A stretch of DNA of 16,199 bases from Sulfurovum sp. Lineage in GTDB: Bacteria; Campylobacterota; Campylobacteria; Campylobacterales; Sulfurovaceae. Shown piece after piece: positions 6,958 to 13,948 of the stretch (its first letter is position 1; every line of letters starts with the position of its first letter). Location: positions 1 to 16,199 of the forward strand of contig WFYB01000173.1 of the NCBI GenBank assembly GCA_015490315.1, written 5' to 3'. The notes under the pieces were generated by a model. It had not been told where the DNA came from. It saw only the letters and a program-made list of their open reading frames with translations, and searched no databases. The position numbers were made by a program, and so were the translations under genes.

Positions 6958-7626
6958 ATGCTCTATCTCTATCATGAGCAGGCAGGCAAGCCTCAGATCG
7001 ATATAGCAGGGGATGCACACCGCTACCTATTTAAGGTACGCAGACACAAAGCAGGCGAAGAGATCCACCTGCGCAATCTCCAGGATGATGAGATCTATCG
7101 CTATGAGATCAGCCACATTGACAAGCGCTCAGCACTGCTGAGTCTTGTCTCAGCCCAAACACTTCGTATAGCAGCGCCCCATCATCTGCATATTGGATGG
7201 TGCGTGATCGATCCCAAAAGTATCGAAAAGGTTTTGCCGAGTCTCAATGAGATGGGGGTAGCGAAGATCACTTTCATCTACTGCGAACGATCCCAAAAGA
7301 GTTTCAAACCGGATTTGGAACGTTTGAGAAAGATCCTGCTAAACTCCTCCCAGCAGTCCGGAAGGTCTGTGATGATGGAGCTGGAAGTGGTGGAGAGTCT
7401 GGAGCAGTTTTTGGAGCGCTATCCCGATGCCAAACTGCTGGACTTTTCCAAAGATAGATTTGTGGAGAGCGAAAGATTCGAGAGGATCGTGATCGGCTGC
7501 GAGGGGGGATTTGCCTCGGCAGAGCGATCGCTTTTTGGGGAAGCGGATATTTTGGGATTTAAGACGCCGTTGGTACTCAAAAGCGAGAGTGCCGCCTGTG
7601 CAGTGGCTGCCAAAGTACTCTTATGA
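6958..7626 (+). CDS. rsmE: 16S rRNA m3U1498 methyltransferase RsmE
   Basis: This 222-residue SPOUT methyltransferase methylates N3 of U1498 in helix 44 of 16S rRNA in the small subunit. The N-terminal PUA-like part carries HRYLFKVRRHKAGEEI (21-36). The C-terminal knotted domain has QQSGR (132-136), IGCEGGF (179-185) and LKSESA (207-212). The usual IGPEGGF has Cys in place of Pro here. It is slightly shorter than the E. coli enzyme (about 243). The start follows the upstream stop by 3 bases with only a weak GGGG site, so translation is probably coupled. The last codon and stop overlap the stop of a converging small gene. Confidence 0.93.
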   Translation: MLYLYHEQAGKPQIDIAGDAHRYLFKVRRHKAGEEIHLRNLQDDEIYRYEISHIDKRSALLSLVSAQTLRIAAPHHLHIGWCVIDPKSIEKVLPSLNEMGVAKITFIYCERSQKSFKPDLERLRKILLNSSQQSGRSVMMELEVVESLEQFLERYPDAKLLDFSKDRFVESERFERIVIGCEGGFASAERSLFGEADILGFKTPLVLKSESAACAVAAKVLL

Positions 7627-7647
7627 GTGTGCCACTGTATGCTTTTT
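7601..7647 (+). terminator. Possible weak terminator at the end of rsmE
   Basis: A 7-base stem (CAGTGGC 7601-7607 / GCCACTG 7631-7637) encloses a second small hairpin (ACTC/GAGT) over the overlapping stop codons. A TTTTT run follows at 7643-7647, five bases past the stem. The long loop and offset T run make this weak. Confidence 0.3.
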
Positions 7648-7767
7648 GCGGTCTTTGCTTAGGTAGTTCCATGTCTTTTTCTTGTCAAAAACAGATAAGA
7701 GCGCCTTTTTATAATTGCTGACATGGGCTTTGCCGGTGTGGTGTCTGGAGTGAACTGTTGCTGCCAT
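7621..7767 (-). CDS. Small basic protein, function unknown
   Basis: This frame encodes a 48-residue protein (MAATVHSRHHTGKAHVSNYK at the start) rich in Lys and His, with no hydrophobic helix, no Cys and a strongly basic charge. An AAAGGA site lies 7 bases before the ATG at 7767 and 4 bases before an adjacent in-frame ATG at 7770. The frame ends in TAA that shares the TTATGA sequence with the rsmE stop, a tail-to-tail overlap of 6 bases. Possible -10 boxes (TATAGT at 7847-7852, TATAAA at 7836-7841) lie upstream on the minus strand. I recognise no family. Composition is compatible with RNA or DNA binding, but that is a guess. The good ribosome binding site and clean frame argue for a real gene. 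Confidence 0.6.
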   Translation of the reverse strand: MAATVHSRHHTGKAHVSNYKKALLSVFDKKKTWNYLSKDRKKHTVAHS

Positions 7768-7770
7768 CAT

Positions 7771-7970
7771 ACTATCCTTTCTATGCTGATCTTTTTCACG
7801 CCAAAGGTTTTCTCTTTGGCATAGCCGAGATTCTCTTTATAGTTCTACTATACTCTATGAGTATTACCGGAGTATTACTTCGTTTTGCTTCCTGCGATAC
7901 GAAATTCTTATTGAAACCATCAGCACACATACAATATAAAGCGGGAGGCAAGAAAAACTTAAACATTTTT
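7771..7970. other. Intergenic stretch, no gene recognised
   Basis: Together with the rpmE leader this makes about 350 bases without a gene. It holds a 7-base inverted repeat, GCCAAAG (7800-7806) and CTTTGGC (7814-7820), with no T run on either side, plus the candidate minus-strand promoters of the small basic gene. Open frames here overlap the rpmE promoter and lack good ribosome binding sites; I do not call them. Confidence 0.55.
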
Positions 7971-7973
7971 CGA

Positions 7974-7979
7974 TATAAT
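7974..7979 (+). promoter_or_regulatory. Candidate -10 box for rpmE
   Basis: A perfect TATAAT with a T-rich flank (ACATTTTTCGA) just upstream. Predicted start is near 7986, giving rpmE a leader of about 137 bases, far longer than other leaders in this window. Confidence 0.65.
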
Positions 7980-7985
7980 TCTGCC

Positions 7986-8122
7986 CTAATTGTTGTCTCA
8001 GCCAAGACTGTTGCAGCGACCCTATCGGAAGATACGGAAGGACTGTAAATCCGAGCATATGCATCGGTAGGTCAGAACAGGTTAGTTGCCTGTCATCAAT
8101 AGAACTATGTTAAGGAAAAACA
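7986..8122 (+). promoter_or_regulatory. Structured 5' leader of rpmE, candidate L31 autoregulatory RNA
   Basis: Three helices can be drawn by hand. The first is GTCT/AGAC (7995-7998 with 8005-8008, 6-base loop). The second is a long helix pairing GACCCTATCGG (8018-8028) with TCGGTAGGTC (8064-8073), 10 pairs with one bulged C and two G-U pairs, enclosing CGGA/TCCG (8035-8038 with 8050-8053). The third is ACAGG/CCTGT (8077-8081 with 8089-8093). An alternative hairpin CCGA/TCGG (8051-8054 with 8064-8067) would disrupt the long helix. AAGGA at 8112-8116 is left free before the ATG. Ribosomal protein L31 leaders are known in other bacterial groups. That this is one is inference. Confidence 0.5.
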
Positions 8123-8323
8123 ATGAGAAAAGGTATCCACCCTGAATACGTAGAGTGCAAAGTCACATGTGCTTGTGGTAACAAATTTGAGATCAGAACA
8201 ACAAAATCTGAGCTGAGTATCGATATCTGTAACGAATGTCACCCATTCTACACAGGTTCTGAGAAGATCCTTGATGCTGCAGGTAGAGTTGATAAATTCA
8301 AGAAAAAATACAACCTCGGCTAA
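8123..8323 (+). CDS. rpmE: 50S ribosomal protein L31, zinc-binding type
   Basis: The 66-residue protein is ribosomal protein L31, a small late-assembling protein of the large subunit that bridges to the 30S head. It starts MRKGIHPEY, the classic L31 N-terminus. It has the four Cys of the zinc-binding (C+) form: C16 and C18 in CAC, and C36 and C39 in CNEC. The HPFYTG motif follows at 40-45 and the C-terminus is basic (FKKKYNLG). AAGGA lies 6 bases before the ATG. A strong terminator follows, so most transcripts should end here. The zinc-free paralogue (ykgM type) is not in this window, so I cannot tell if there is zinc-dependent exchange. Confidence 0.97.
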   Translation: MRKGIHPEYVECKVTCACGNKFEIRTTKSELSIDICNECHPFYTGSEKILDAAGRVDKFKKKYNLG

Positions 8324-8359
8324 TTTTTTCTTCCTGACGGTTCCGGATCATCGGAGCCT

Positions 8360-8394
8360 CCGCCATCCCGTCTACCGGGGCGGCTTTTATTTTT
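8360..8394 (+). terminator. Rho-independent terminator after rpmE
   Basis: The stem is CCGCC (8360-8364) with GGCGG (8379-8383), extended inside by CC/GG past a two-base bulge. It is followed by C, TTTT, A, TTTTT (8385-8394). It ends 12 bases before rsmI, so rsmI depends on readthrough or a promoter I cannot identify. Confidence 0.8.
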
Positions 8395-8406
8395 AAAGTA
8401 TTCCCA

Positions 8407-9216
8407 ATGATCACTTTCATCCCGACACCTATCGGAAATCCTCAAGATATTACTATCCGTGCAATGCGCTGTTTCGAAAAAGCGGAGCTTTTTCTCTGTG
8501 AAGATACACGTCAGACCAAGCGTCTTTTGCAACTGTTGCAGGAGCGTTTCGGGATGGTCTATCCTCAGGCGGACTTTATCTCTTTCAATGAACACAACGG
8601 TGCACAGAGGCTCGAAGAGCTTTCGGAAACTCTAAGAAGCAAAGAGGTAGTCTATGTCAGTGACGCTGGGATGCCGGTCATCTCCGATCCCGGTCAGCTT
8701 CTGGTTGCCTATGCGCAGGAGCATGGATTGGCATACGACGTGCTGCCCGGCGCTTCGGCAGTGACGACAGCTTATGCCGCTTCGGGTTTTGAGGAGGGGA
8801 AGTTCCTCTTTTATGCCTTTTTGCCGCACAAAGGCAAAGAGCGTGCACTTGCACTAAGCGAAGCGATGGACAACGGCTACAATACTGTCCTTTATGAGGC
8901 ACCCCACCGACTGGAAAAACTCCTGGAACAGATCGCTGCTGTCGATGGGGAGCGTGAGCTCTTTTTGGCAAAAGAGTTGAGCAAAAAGTATCAAAAGTAC
9001 TATAGGGGAACAGCCAAAGCGCTACAGCAGAAGCTCTCCGGTGAGACGATCCGGGGCGAATGGGTTGTTGTGATCCGTGCGCTGAAGTCTGATGAGGGCA
9101 GTTTGTCCTTTGATGAGGTCCATGCGATGGATATCCCCCCGAAGATCAAGGCAAAACTGCTTGCCCAGATGAGTGACAGAAGCGTCAAAGAGTGGTATGC
9201 CGAACTCGTAAAATGA
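8407..9216 (+). CDS. rsmI: 16S rRNA 2'-O-ribose C1402 methyltransferase RsmI
   Basis: This 269-residue cytoplasmic enzyme of the tetrapyrrole methylase fold methylates the 2'-OH of C1402 in 16S rRNA at the decoding centre. Motifs in order: PTPIGNPQDIT (6-16), CEDTR (31-35), VSDAGMPVISDPG (84-96), LPGASA (113-118), FLPHKGKER (138-146), YEAPHRL (163-169) and RGEWVVVI (216-223). Length is near the usual 280. The ATG directly follows the rpmE terminator and has no convincing ribosome binding site, unlike most genes here. No better start exists, because the PTPIGN motif begins at residue 6. It is followed after 40 bases by rlmB. Confidence 0.95.
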   Translation: MITFIPTPIGNPQDITIRAMRCFEKAELFLCEDTRQTKRLLQLLQERFGMVYPQADFISFNEHNGAQRLEELSETLRSKEVVYVSDAGMPVISDPGQLLVAYAQEHGLAYDVLPGASAVTTAYAASGFEEGKFLFYAFLPHKGKERALALSEAMDNGYNTVLYEAPHRLEKLLEQIAAVDGERELFLAKELSKKYQKYYRGTAKALQQKLSGETIRGEWVVVIRALKSDEGSLSFDEVHAMDIPPKIKAKLLAQMSDRSVKEWYAELVK

Positions 9217-9256
9217 GGATTAACGCCCTAAAAGTAAAAATGAGGTAAAATCTCTT

Positions 9257-9943
9257 ATGATTATTTACGGAAAACAGGTCTGTCTCTATGCAATGGAGCG
9301 TCACCCCGAGACCATTCGTACTGTTTATGTCGCCAAGAAGGGCATTTTGCCACAAAAGCTTTTTCATCAGTTTCATGACAAGATCAAGTTTCTGGAAGAG
9401 AAGTGGGCGCAGTCGATGAGCAAAGGCGGGAACCATCAGGGTATTCTGCTGGAGATCGATGATTTTGAGCCAACACCGCTCTCAACGATGAAGCAGGGGG
9501 ATTTTCTCGTCATGCTTGACGGACTGACCGACGTAGGAAACATCGGGGCGATCGTGCGCAGTGCTTATGCGCTTGGTGCTGACGGAGTGATCGCTACGGG
9601 TGTCAAACAGCTCAACTTTTCTGCGATCGCACGCAGCAGCTCCGGAGCCCTACTGGATATGCCGTTCACGATCGAGCCCAATATCCTTGACAGCTGCAAT
9701 GAGCTGGGGCAGGTGGGCTTCCGGCTTTACGGTGCCGCAATGGACGGCACTCCTGTACAGGAGATGACCTTCGCCCCCAAGCGTGTGCTGGTGATGGGGA
9801 GTGAAGGCAAAGGGCTCTCCAAAAAGGCGATGGACAAACTCGATGAGAGGGTCTCTATCGAGATGAAACATGATTTTGATTCACTCAATGTGAGTGCCGC
9901 TGCGGCGATATTAATACACAGGATGGCTTATGCAGTTGAATGA
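9257..9943 (+). CDS. rlmB: TrmH-family 23S rRNA Gm2251 methyltransferase
   Basis: The 228-residue protein is a SPOUT 2'-O-methyltransferase of the TrmH/RlmB family. Motif 1 is LDGLTDVGNIGAIVRSA (87-103), holding the family N95 and R101. Motif 2 is GSEGKGL (181-187). Motif 3 is SLNVSAAAAILI (209-220). The first 70 residues form an L30e-like substrate-binding part, as in RlmB, which methylates G2251 in the P-loop of 23S rRNA. The G2251 target is inferred from family and from the rpmE-rsmI-rlmB order I recall in Campylobacter and Helicobacter; a tRNA target is a less likely alternative. GAGG lies 11 bases before the ATG, a little far. The end overlaps the next gene by 14 bases. Confidence 0.88.
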   Translation: MIIYGKQVCLYAMERHPETIRTVYVAKKGILPQKLFHQFHDKIKFLEEKWAQSMSKGGNHQGILLEIDDFEPTPLSTMKQGDFLVMLDGLTDVGNIGAIVRSAYALGADGVIATGVKQLNFSAIARSSSGALLDMPFTIEPNILDSCNELGQVGFRLYGAAMDGTPVQEMTFAPKRVLVMGSEGKGLSKKAMDKLDERVSIEMKHDFDSLNVSAAAAILIHRMAYAVE

Positions 9944-10847
9944 TCTGATAGAAGAGCAGAGTGTCAAGGCGATCAGCAACAAGACCAATATCTCAGAGGA
10001 GAATATTGAGCGGTTGATCCAACGGAATTTTGAGGGGCTAAACCGGGTAAAAACACTGGGGTTCATCTCGATCCTTGAGCGTGAATACCGTGCGGATCTG
10101 AGCAAACTCAGAGAGGAAGCGGTGGCGTATTATGACGAGCATGGTGAAGATGGCAGTGTCATGCTTTCACGTCCTGAAATAGAGAAGAAGCGATCCAAAT
10201 CCAAGTTGCTTCCGTTGATCATTCTTGCTTTGCTTGCCTATGCGAGCTGGTATTTCTTTACGCAGTTTGACAGAAAGCATTTGGCGGCGTATCTGCCTTT
10301 TGGTGAGCATAACAAAAGTGAAGCATTAGAAGCCGCGATAGAAGAGCCCGCACCTTCGCTCACGATCGAAAAGAGTCTGGCTGAAGCCAAAGAGGAGAAA
10401 AACAGTGCAGGTACACCTGCTGATCATGCGACAGAAGTGAGTAATGAGCAGCCCGCAGATACGGAAGTCAATGTGACACAAAGCAGTATCGTGCCCGCAG
10501 TTCAAAATGATATGCCCGAAACAGCAACAGCTGAAACGATGTCCCAAACTGATGCAACTGCTTTGGAGCAGATAGCGATCATACCGGTAAGCAAGCTTTG
10601 GTTCGGGCTTGTCGATATGGATACCAAAGAGAGAAAACACTATACCGTTTCGGACAGGTTTGATATCGATGTGCGCAACAGACGCTGGCTTGTTGCAACC
10701 AGTTCAGCACCTTTCACTATAGAAGCGGGCGAGGTAAGCAGAAGCTTCAATGATGCCAGAGAACACTACCTCAAGCTGGACAAAGAGGGTGTCGAGGTGT
10801 TGACAAAGCAGGAGTATATCGCCCTGGGCGGATATCCGCGATGGTAA
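9930..10847 (+). CDS. RodZ-like bitopic membrane protein
   Basis: The 305-residue protein has a cytoplasmic N-terminal helical domain (about 1-75), a basic KKRSKSK stretch (about 86-92), one membrane helix (about 93-111), a low-complexity acidic and Thr/Ala-rich linker (about 125-215), and a C-terminal beta-rich domain (about 220-300). This order matches RodZ, which links MreB filaments to the cell-wall machinery through an HTH domain, a helix and a periplasmic DUF4115-type domain. N-terminal similarity is by pattern only (ISEENIERLIQRNF, then LGFISILEREY), so RodZ-like is tentative. It overlaps the end of rlmB by 14 bases, which suggests translational coupling. From memory it corresponds to the membrane protein Cj0152c in C. 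jejuni. The ATG at 9930 has only a weak GGAT site. Confidence 0.8.
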   Translation: MQLNDLIEEQSVKAISNKTNISEENIERLIQRNFEGLNRVKTLGFISILEREYRADLSKLREEAVAYYDEHGEDGSVMLSRPEIEKKRSKSKLLPLIILALLAYASWYFFTQFDRKHLAAYLPFGEHNKSEALEAAIEEPAPSLTIEKSLAEAKEEKNSAGTPADHATEVSNEQPADTEVNVTQSSIVPAVQNDMPETATAETMSQTDATALEQIAIIPVSKLWFGLVDMDTKERKHYTVSDRFDIDVRNRRWLVATSSAPFTIEAGEVSRSFNDAREHYLKLDKEGVEVLTKQEYIALGGYPRW

Positions 10848-10877
10848 ATGAGAAGAAATACGTAATGAGGACACTAT

Positions 10878-12131
10878 ATGTTTGATGAGATTCAATTTGA
10901 AAAAATAAACCGATTACCGAAATATATCTTTGCAGAGATCAATGAACTGAAGATGGATCTGCGCCGAAAAGGGCATGATATTATCGATTTTTCTATGGGG
11001 AATCCTGATGCCCCGACCCCGCAGCCGATCATCGAGAAACTCTGTGAAACGGTACACAAGCCTAAAACGCACGGCTATAGTGCCAGCAAAGGTATCTACA
11101 AACTCAGGCTGGCAATGAGCAAATGGTACAAACGGAAGTACGGTGCCGACCTTGATCCCGATACTGAAGTAGTGGCGACTATGGGAAGCAAAGAGGGGTA
11201 TGTACACCTTGTGCAGGCGATCACCAACCCTGGAGATGTGGCGATCGTACCCGATCCGACCTACCCGATCCACTCACAGGCATTTATCCTCGCAGGTGCC
11301 AATGTCGAGAAGATGGAAGTGGTCTTTAATGAAGAGACATTTGAAGTCGATGAAGAGAAGTTCCTCGCCGATGTAGAAGATGCATTGGAAAACTCGATTC
11401 CGAAACCAAAGTATCTTGTCGTCAACTTTCCGCACAATCCGAGTACGGCGACGGTTACGCCGGCGTTTTATGAGCGGCTGGTGGCACTGGCAAAAGAGAA
11501 GCGCTTCTATATCATCTCAGATATTGCCTATGCAGATATCACCTTTGACGGCTACAAGACTCCTTCGATCATGCAGGTCGAGGGTGCCAAAGATGTGGCA
11601 GTGGAGTCCTATACCCTCTCCAAATCCTACAATATGGCAGGATGGCGAGTCGGCTTTATCGTAGGGAACAAGAAGCTGATCGGTGCGCTGCAGGCGATCA
11701 AGTCGTGGCTTGACTATGGGATGTTCACACCGATCCAGGTCGCTGCAACAGTAGCACTCGATGAACACGGCTATGTGCCGGATAAAGAGATCATCCCCCG
11801 CTATCAGAAGCGACGTGATGTGATGATCGATGCATTCGGCAAAGCAGGCTGGCCGCTTGCCAAACCGAATGCTTCGATGTTTATCTGGGCGAAGATACCG
11901 GAGATTGCACGCGATATGGGCTCTTTGGAGTTCAGCAAGCAGCTGCTGACCCGTGCCGATGTGGCGGTGAGTCCGGGGATCGGTTTTGGGAAATACGGAG
12001 ATGAGTATGTTCGTATCGCACTGATCGAAAATGAAAAGCGTATCAGACAGGCGGCAAAAAATATCAAACGTTTCCTCAAAGAGCTGGAAGCAGAGAAAAA
12101 GTCGGAAAAGAAAACAGAGGGGCAGAAATAG
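10878..12131 (+). CDS. PLP-dependent class I/II aminotransferase (AlaC/DapL-like)
   Basis: This 417-residue fold-type I aminotransferase has an N-terminal SMGNPD motif (39-44) and N187 in HNPS. D215 and Y218 are the PLP-contacting pair, K249 in SYTLSKSY is the Schiff-base lysine, R257 in GWRVGF binds phosphate, and R379 binds the substrate carboxylate. The sequence style (SKSYNMAGWRVGF) is closest to E. coli AlaC (YfdZ) and to LL-diaminopimelate aminotransferase; alanine or aspartate transamination are the likely reactions and cannot be separated here. GAGG lies 7 bases before the ATG. The stop codon abuts the hom ATG with no gap, so the two are co-translated and probably serve the aspartate-family pathway. 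The C-terminal tail (about 403-417) is Lys/Glu rich. Confidence 0.92.
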   Translation: MFDEIQFEKINRLPKYIFAEINELKMDLRRKGHDIIDFSMGNPDAPTPQPIIEKLCETVHKPKTHGYSASKGIYKLRLAMSKWYKRKYGADLDPDTEVVATMGSKEGYVHLVQAITNPGDVAIVPDPTYPIHSQAFILAGANVEKMEVVFNEETFEVDEEKFLADVEDALENSIPKPKYLVVNFPHNPSTATVTPAFYERLVALAKEKRFYIISDIAYADITFDGYKTPSIMQVEGAKDVAVESYTLSKSYNMAGWRVGFIVGNKKLIGALQAIKSWLDYGMFTPIQVAATVALDEHGYVPDKEIIPRYQKRRDVMIDAFGKAGWPLAKPNASMFIWAKIPEIARDMGSLEFSKQLLTRADVAVSPGIGFGKYGDEYVRIALIENEKRIRQAAKNIKRFLKELEAEKKSEKKTEGQK

Positions 12132-13394
12132 ATGGTCAAAATAGGTATACTCGGCGTTGGGACTGTCGGTGAGAGTGTCGCTAAGATTCTTGAGGAGAAC
12201 GGGGATATCATCGAAGCACGCGCAGGCAAGAAGATCGTCGCAGCCAAAGGGGTGGTACGCAGCCTTGAGAAAAAGAGAGATGTCTCGATCCCCTTGACCA
12301 CAGATCCGCTGGAAGTGATCAATGATCCGCAGATTGATATCGTCGTGGAACTGATGGGCGGAGTGGAAGAGCCCTATGCCCTGGTCAAGCAAGCCCTTAA
12401 AAACGGTAAAGCGGTTGTGACAGCAAACAAAGCACTGCTTGCCTATCACCGCTATGAACTTCAGGAGCTTGCGGGAGATATCCCCTTTATGTACGAAGCG
12501 AGTACAGCTGGCGGTATACCCGTGATCGGCGCACTGCGTACGGGGCTGAGTGCCAACCATATTGAGAGCATACAGGGGATTATGAACGGTACGTGTAACT
12601 ATATGCTGACCAAAATGATCAACGAGGGTGCACAGTATGACGAGATCCTAAGAGAGGCACAGAAGCTTGGCTATGCGGAGGCCGATCCTACCTTTGATGT
12701 AGGCGGCTTCGATGCGGCACACAAACTGTTGATACTCGCTTCGATTGCCTATGGACTGGATGCCAAGCCCGAAGATATTCTCATTGAAGGGATTGAGAAT
12801 ATCACGCAAACAGATGTGGCATTCGCCAAAGAGTTCGGCTATGAGATCAAACTGCTTGGTATTGCCAAAAAAGTGGGTGAGGGTGTAGAGCTGCGTGTGC
12901 ATGCGACGATGATCCCCAGTGAGAGTATGATTGCCAAGGTCGACGGCGTGATGAATGCGGTGACAGTCGTAGGTGACCGTGTGGGTGAAACGATGTATTA
13001 CGGGCCGGGTGCGGGCGGTGATGCGACTGCCTCGGCAGTGATTGCCGATATCGTCGATATTGTCCGTGGGAACCAAGGACCGATGCTCGGCTACAAAAAA
13101 GGGCTTGAGAGCGGCTTGAAGCTGCTGCCCAAAGAGCAGATCGTCACACAATACTATCTGCGTATGGATGTAAGCGACAAGGCAGGGGTCTTGGCGATGA
13201 TCACTTCCACACTCGGAGAGTTCGGTATCTCGATCGATTCGATGCTGCAAAAGCCGGTCAGCGATGAGGGCAGAGCCAAGCTGCTCTTTACGACACACAA
13301 AACCCAAGAAGCGAAGATGCGCGAAGCGATGCAGGCACTTGAAGCACTCGATGTGGTCGAAGGCAAGATCGCGATGATGCGCATAGAGAAGTAA
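12132..13394 (+). CDS. hom: Homoserine dehydrogenase with ACT domain
   Basis: The 420-residue enzyme reduces aspartate semialdehyde to homoserine, the branch toward threonine and methionine. The NAD(P)-binding motif GILGVGTVG is at 5-13 and TANKALLA at 97-104. The catalytic domain starts near EASTAGGIP (122-130), with NGTCNY (152-157), GYAEADP (180-186) and D194/K198 in the DAAHKL block. A C-terminal ACT domain (about 341-418, YYLRMDVSDKAGVLAMI) is the usual site of threonine feedback. Length is typical for the monofunctional form, with no aspartokinase fused. The start directly follows the aminotransferase stop, and a GAGGGG site lies in that gene's last codons. Confidence 0.96.
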   Translation: MVKIGILGVGTVGESVAKILEENGDIIEARAGKKIVAAKGVVRSLEKKRDVSIPLTTDPLEVINDPQIDIVVELMGGVEEPYALVKQALKNGKAVVTANKALLAYHRYELQELAGDIPFMYEASTAGGIPVIGALRTGLSANHIESIQGIMNGTCNYMLTKMINEGAQYDEILREAQKLGYAEADPTFDVGGFDAAHKLLILASIAYGLDAKPEDILIEGIENITQTDVAFAKEFGYEIKLLGIAKKVGEGVELRVHATMIPSESMIAKVDGVMNAVTVVGDRVGETMYYGPGAGGDATASAVIADIVDIVRGNQGPMLGYKKGLESGLKLLPKEQIVTQYYLRMDVSDKAGVLAMITSTLGEFGISIDSMLQKPVSDEGRAKLLFTTHKTQEAKMREAMQALEALDVVEGKIAMMRIEK

Positions 13395-13404
13395 GGAGTG
13401 CATG

Positions 13405-13905
13405 ATGGCAAAAGATCACTATTTTGATATTACGGCGAAGCTTGATATGATGGAGATGAAAAATGCCATCGAACAAGCCAAAAAAGAGGTCACTACCCGT
13501 TTTGACTTCAAGGGGATCATGGTCGACATCGACCTGAACGAAAAAGCGAAAGTGCTCAATCTCTCCAGCTCAAGCGACAGCAAGATAGATGCGCTCAAAG
13601 ATATTGTACTGAGCAAAATGATCAAACGGGGGCTCTCTCCCAAATCACTCGAAGAGGTCAAAACCGAGGGGATCAGCGGAGGGAACGTCAAAGTGGTCTA
13701 CCGTATCATCGACAGTATCGAAAAAGATGAAGCCAAAAAGATCGTCAAAGCGATCAAAGATGCCAAGCTCAAAGTGACTCCTGCGATACAGGGCGACGAG
13801 ATCCGTGTGAGCGGTAAAAAGATTGATGATCTACAGGCGGTTATTGCACTGGTTAGAAAGATGGAGGATTTGAAGGCACCGTTGGTGTTTGGGAATTTTA
13901 AATAA
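13405..13905 (+). CDS. yajQ: YajQ family nucleotide-binding protein (UPF0234)
   Basis: This 166-residue cytoplasmic protein belongs to the YajQ/UPF0234 family of two ferredoxin-like domains. It shows the N-terminal HYFDI start, QAKKEVTTRFDFKG, an IKRGL segment, and the C-terminal QGDEIRVSGKKIDDLQ stretch ending PLVFGNFK. Family members bind nucleotides or RNA, and a Xanthomonas member binds cyclic di-GMP; the role here is unknown. The start at 13405 is preferred to the adjacent ATG at 13402 because AAGGAG ends 6 bases before it. The gene begins 10 bases after the hom stop and is the last gene of this plus-strand run. Confidence 0.93.
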   Translation: MAKDHYFDITAKLDMMEMKNAIEQAKKEVTTRFDFKGIMVDIDLNEKAKVLNLSSSSDSKIDALKDIVLSKMIKRGLSPKSLEEVKTEGISGGNVKVVYRIIDSIEKDEAKKIVKAIKDAKLKVTPAIQGDEIRVSGKKIDDLQAVIALVRKMEDLKAPLVFGNFK

Positions 13906-13909
13906 TGGT

Positions 13910-13939
13910 GTAGGGTGTTGTAAGGGTACAACACCCTAC
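13910..13939. terminator. 12-base perfect hairpin between convergent genes
   Basis: GTAGGGTGTTGT (13910-13921) and its exact complement ACAACACCCTAC (13928-13939) flank a 6-base loop, between the yajQ stop and the stop of the converging Cys-rich gene. No T run follows on either strand, so it is not a classic intrinsic terminator. It could still block both converging transcripts or be a dispersed palindromic repeat. Confidence 0.6.
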
Positions 13940-13948
13940 GATTAACTG

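Noticed and set aside
7800..7820. Inverted repeat GCCAAAG/CTTTGGC as a terminator
   Set aside because: No T run follows on either strand, and it lies upstream of the small basic gene rather than after any gene.
7758..8048. 96-residue plus-strand frame before rpmE
   Set aside because: It runs across the rpmE promoter and leader helices, lacks a ribosome binding site and resembles no family.
8018..8073. Possible tRNA or signal recognition particle RNA
   Set aside because: No cloverleaf, anticodon arm or CCA end can be drawn, and the SRP core motif is not present; a leader of rpmE fits better.
9246..9256. TAAAAT just before rlmB as a promoter giving a leaderless message
   Set aside because: The GAGG site just upstream and the short gap after rsmI make ordinary co-transcription more likely; the hexamer is a weak match.
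11517..12560. 347-residue frame on the minus strand
   Set aside because: It lies wholly antisense to the aminotransferase and hom genes, both with intact catalytic motifs, and shows no recognisable family.
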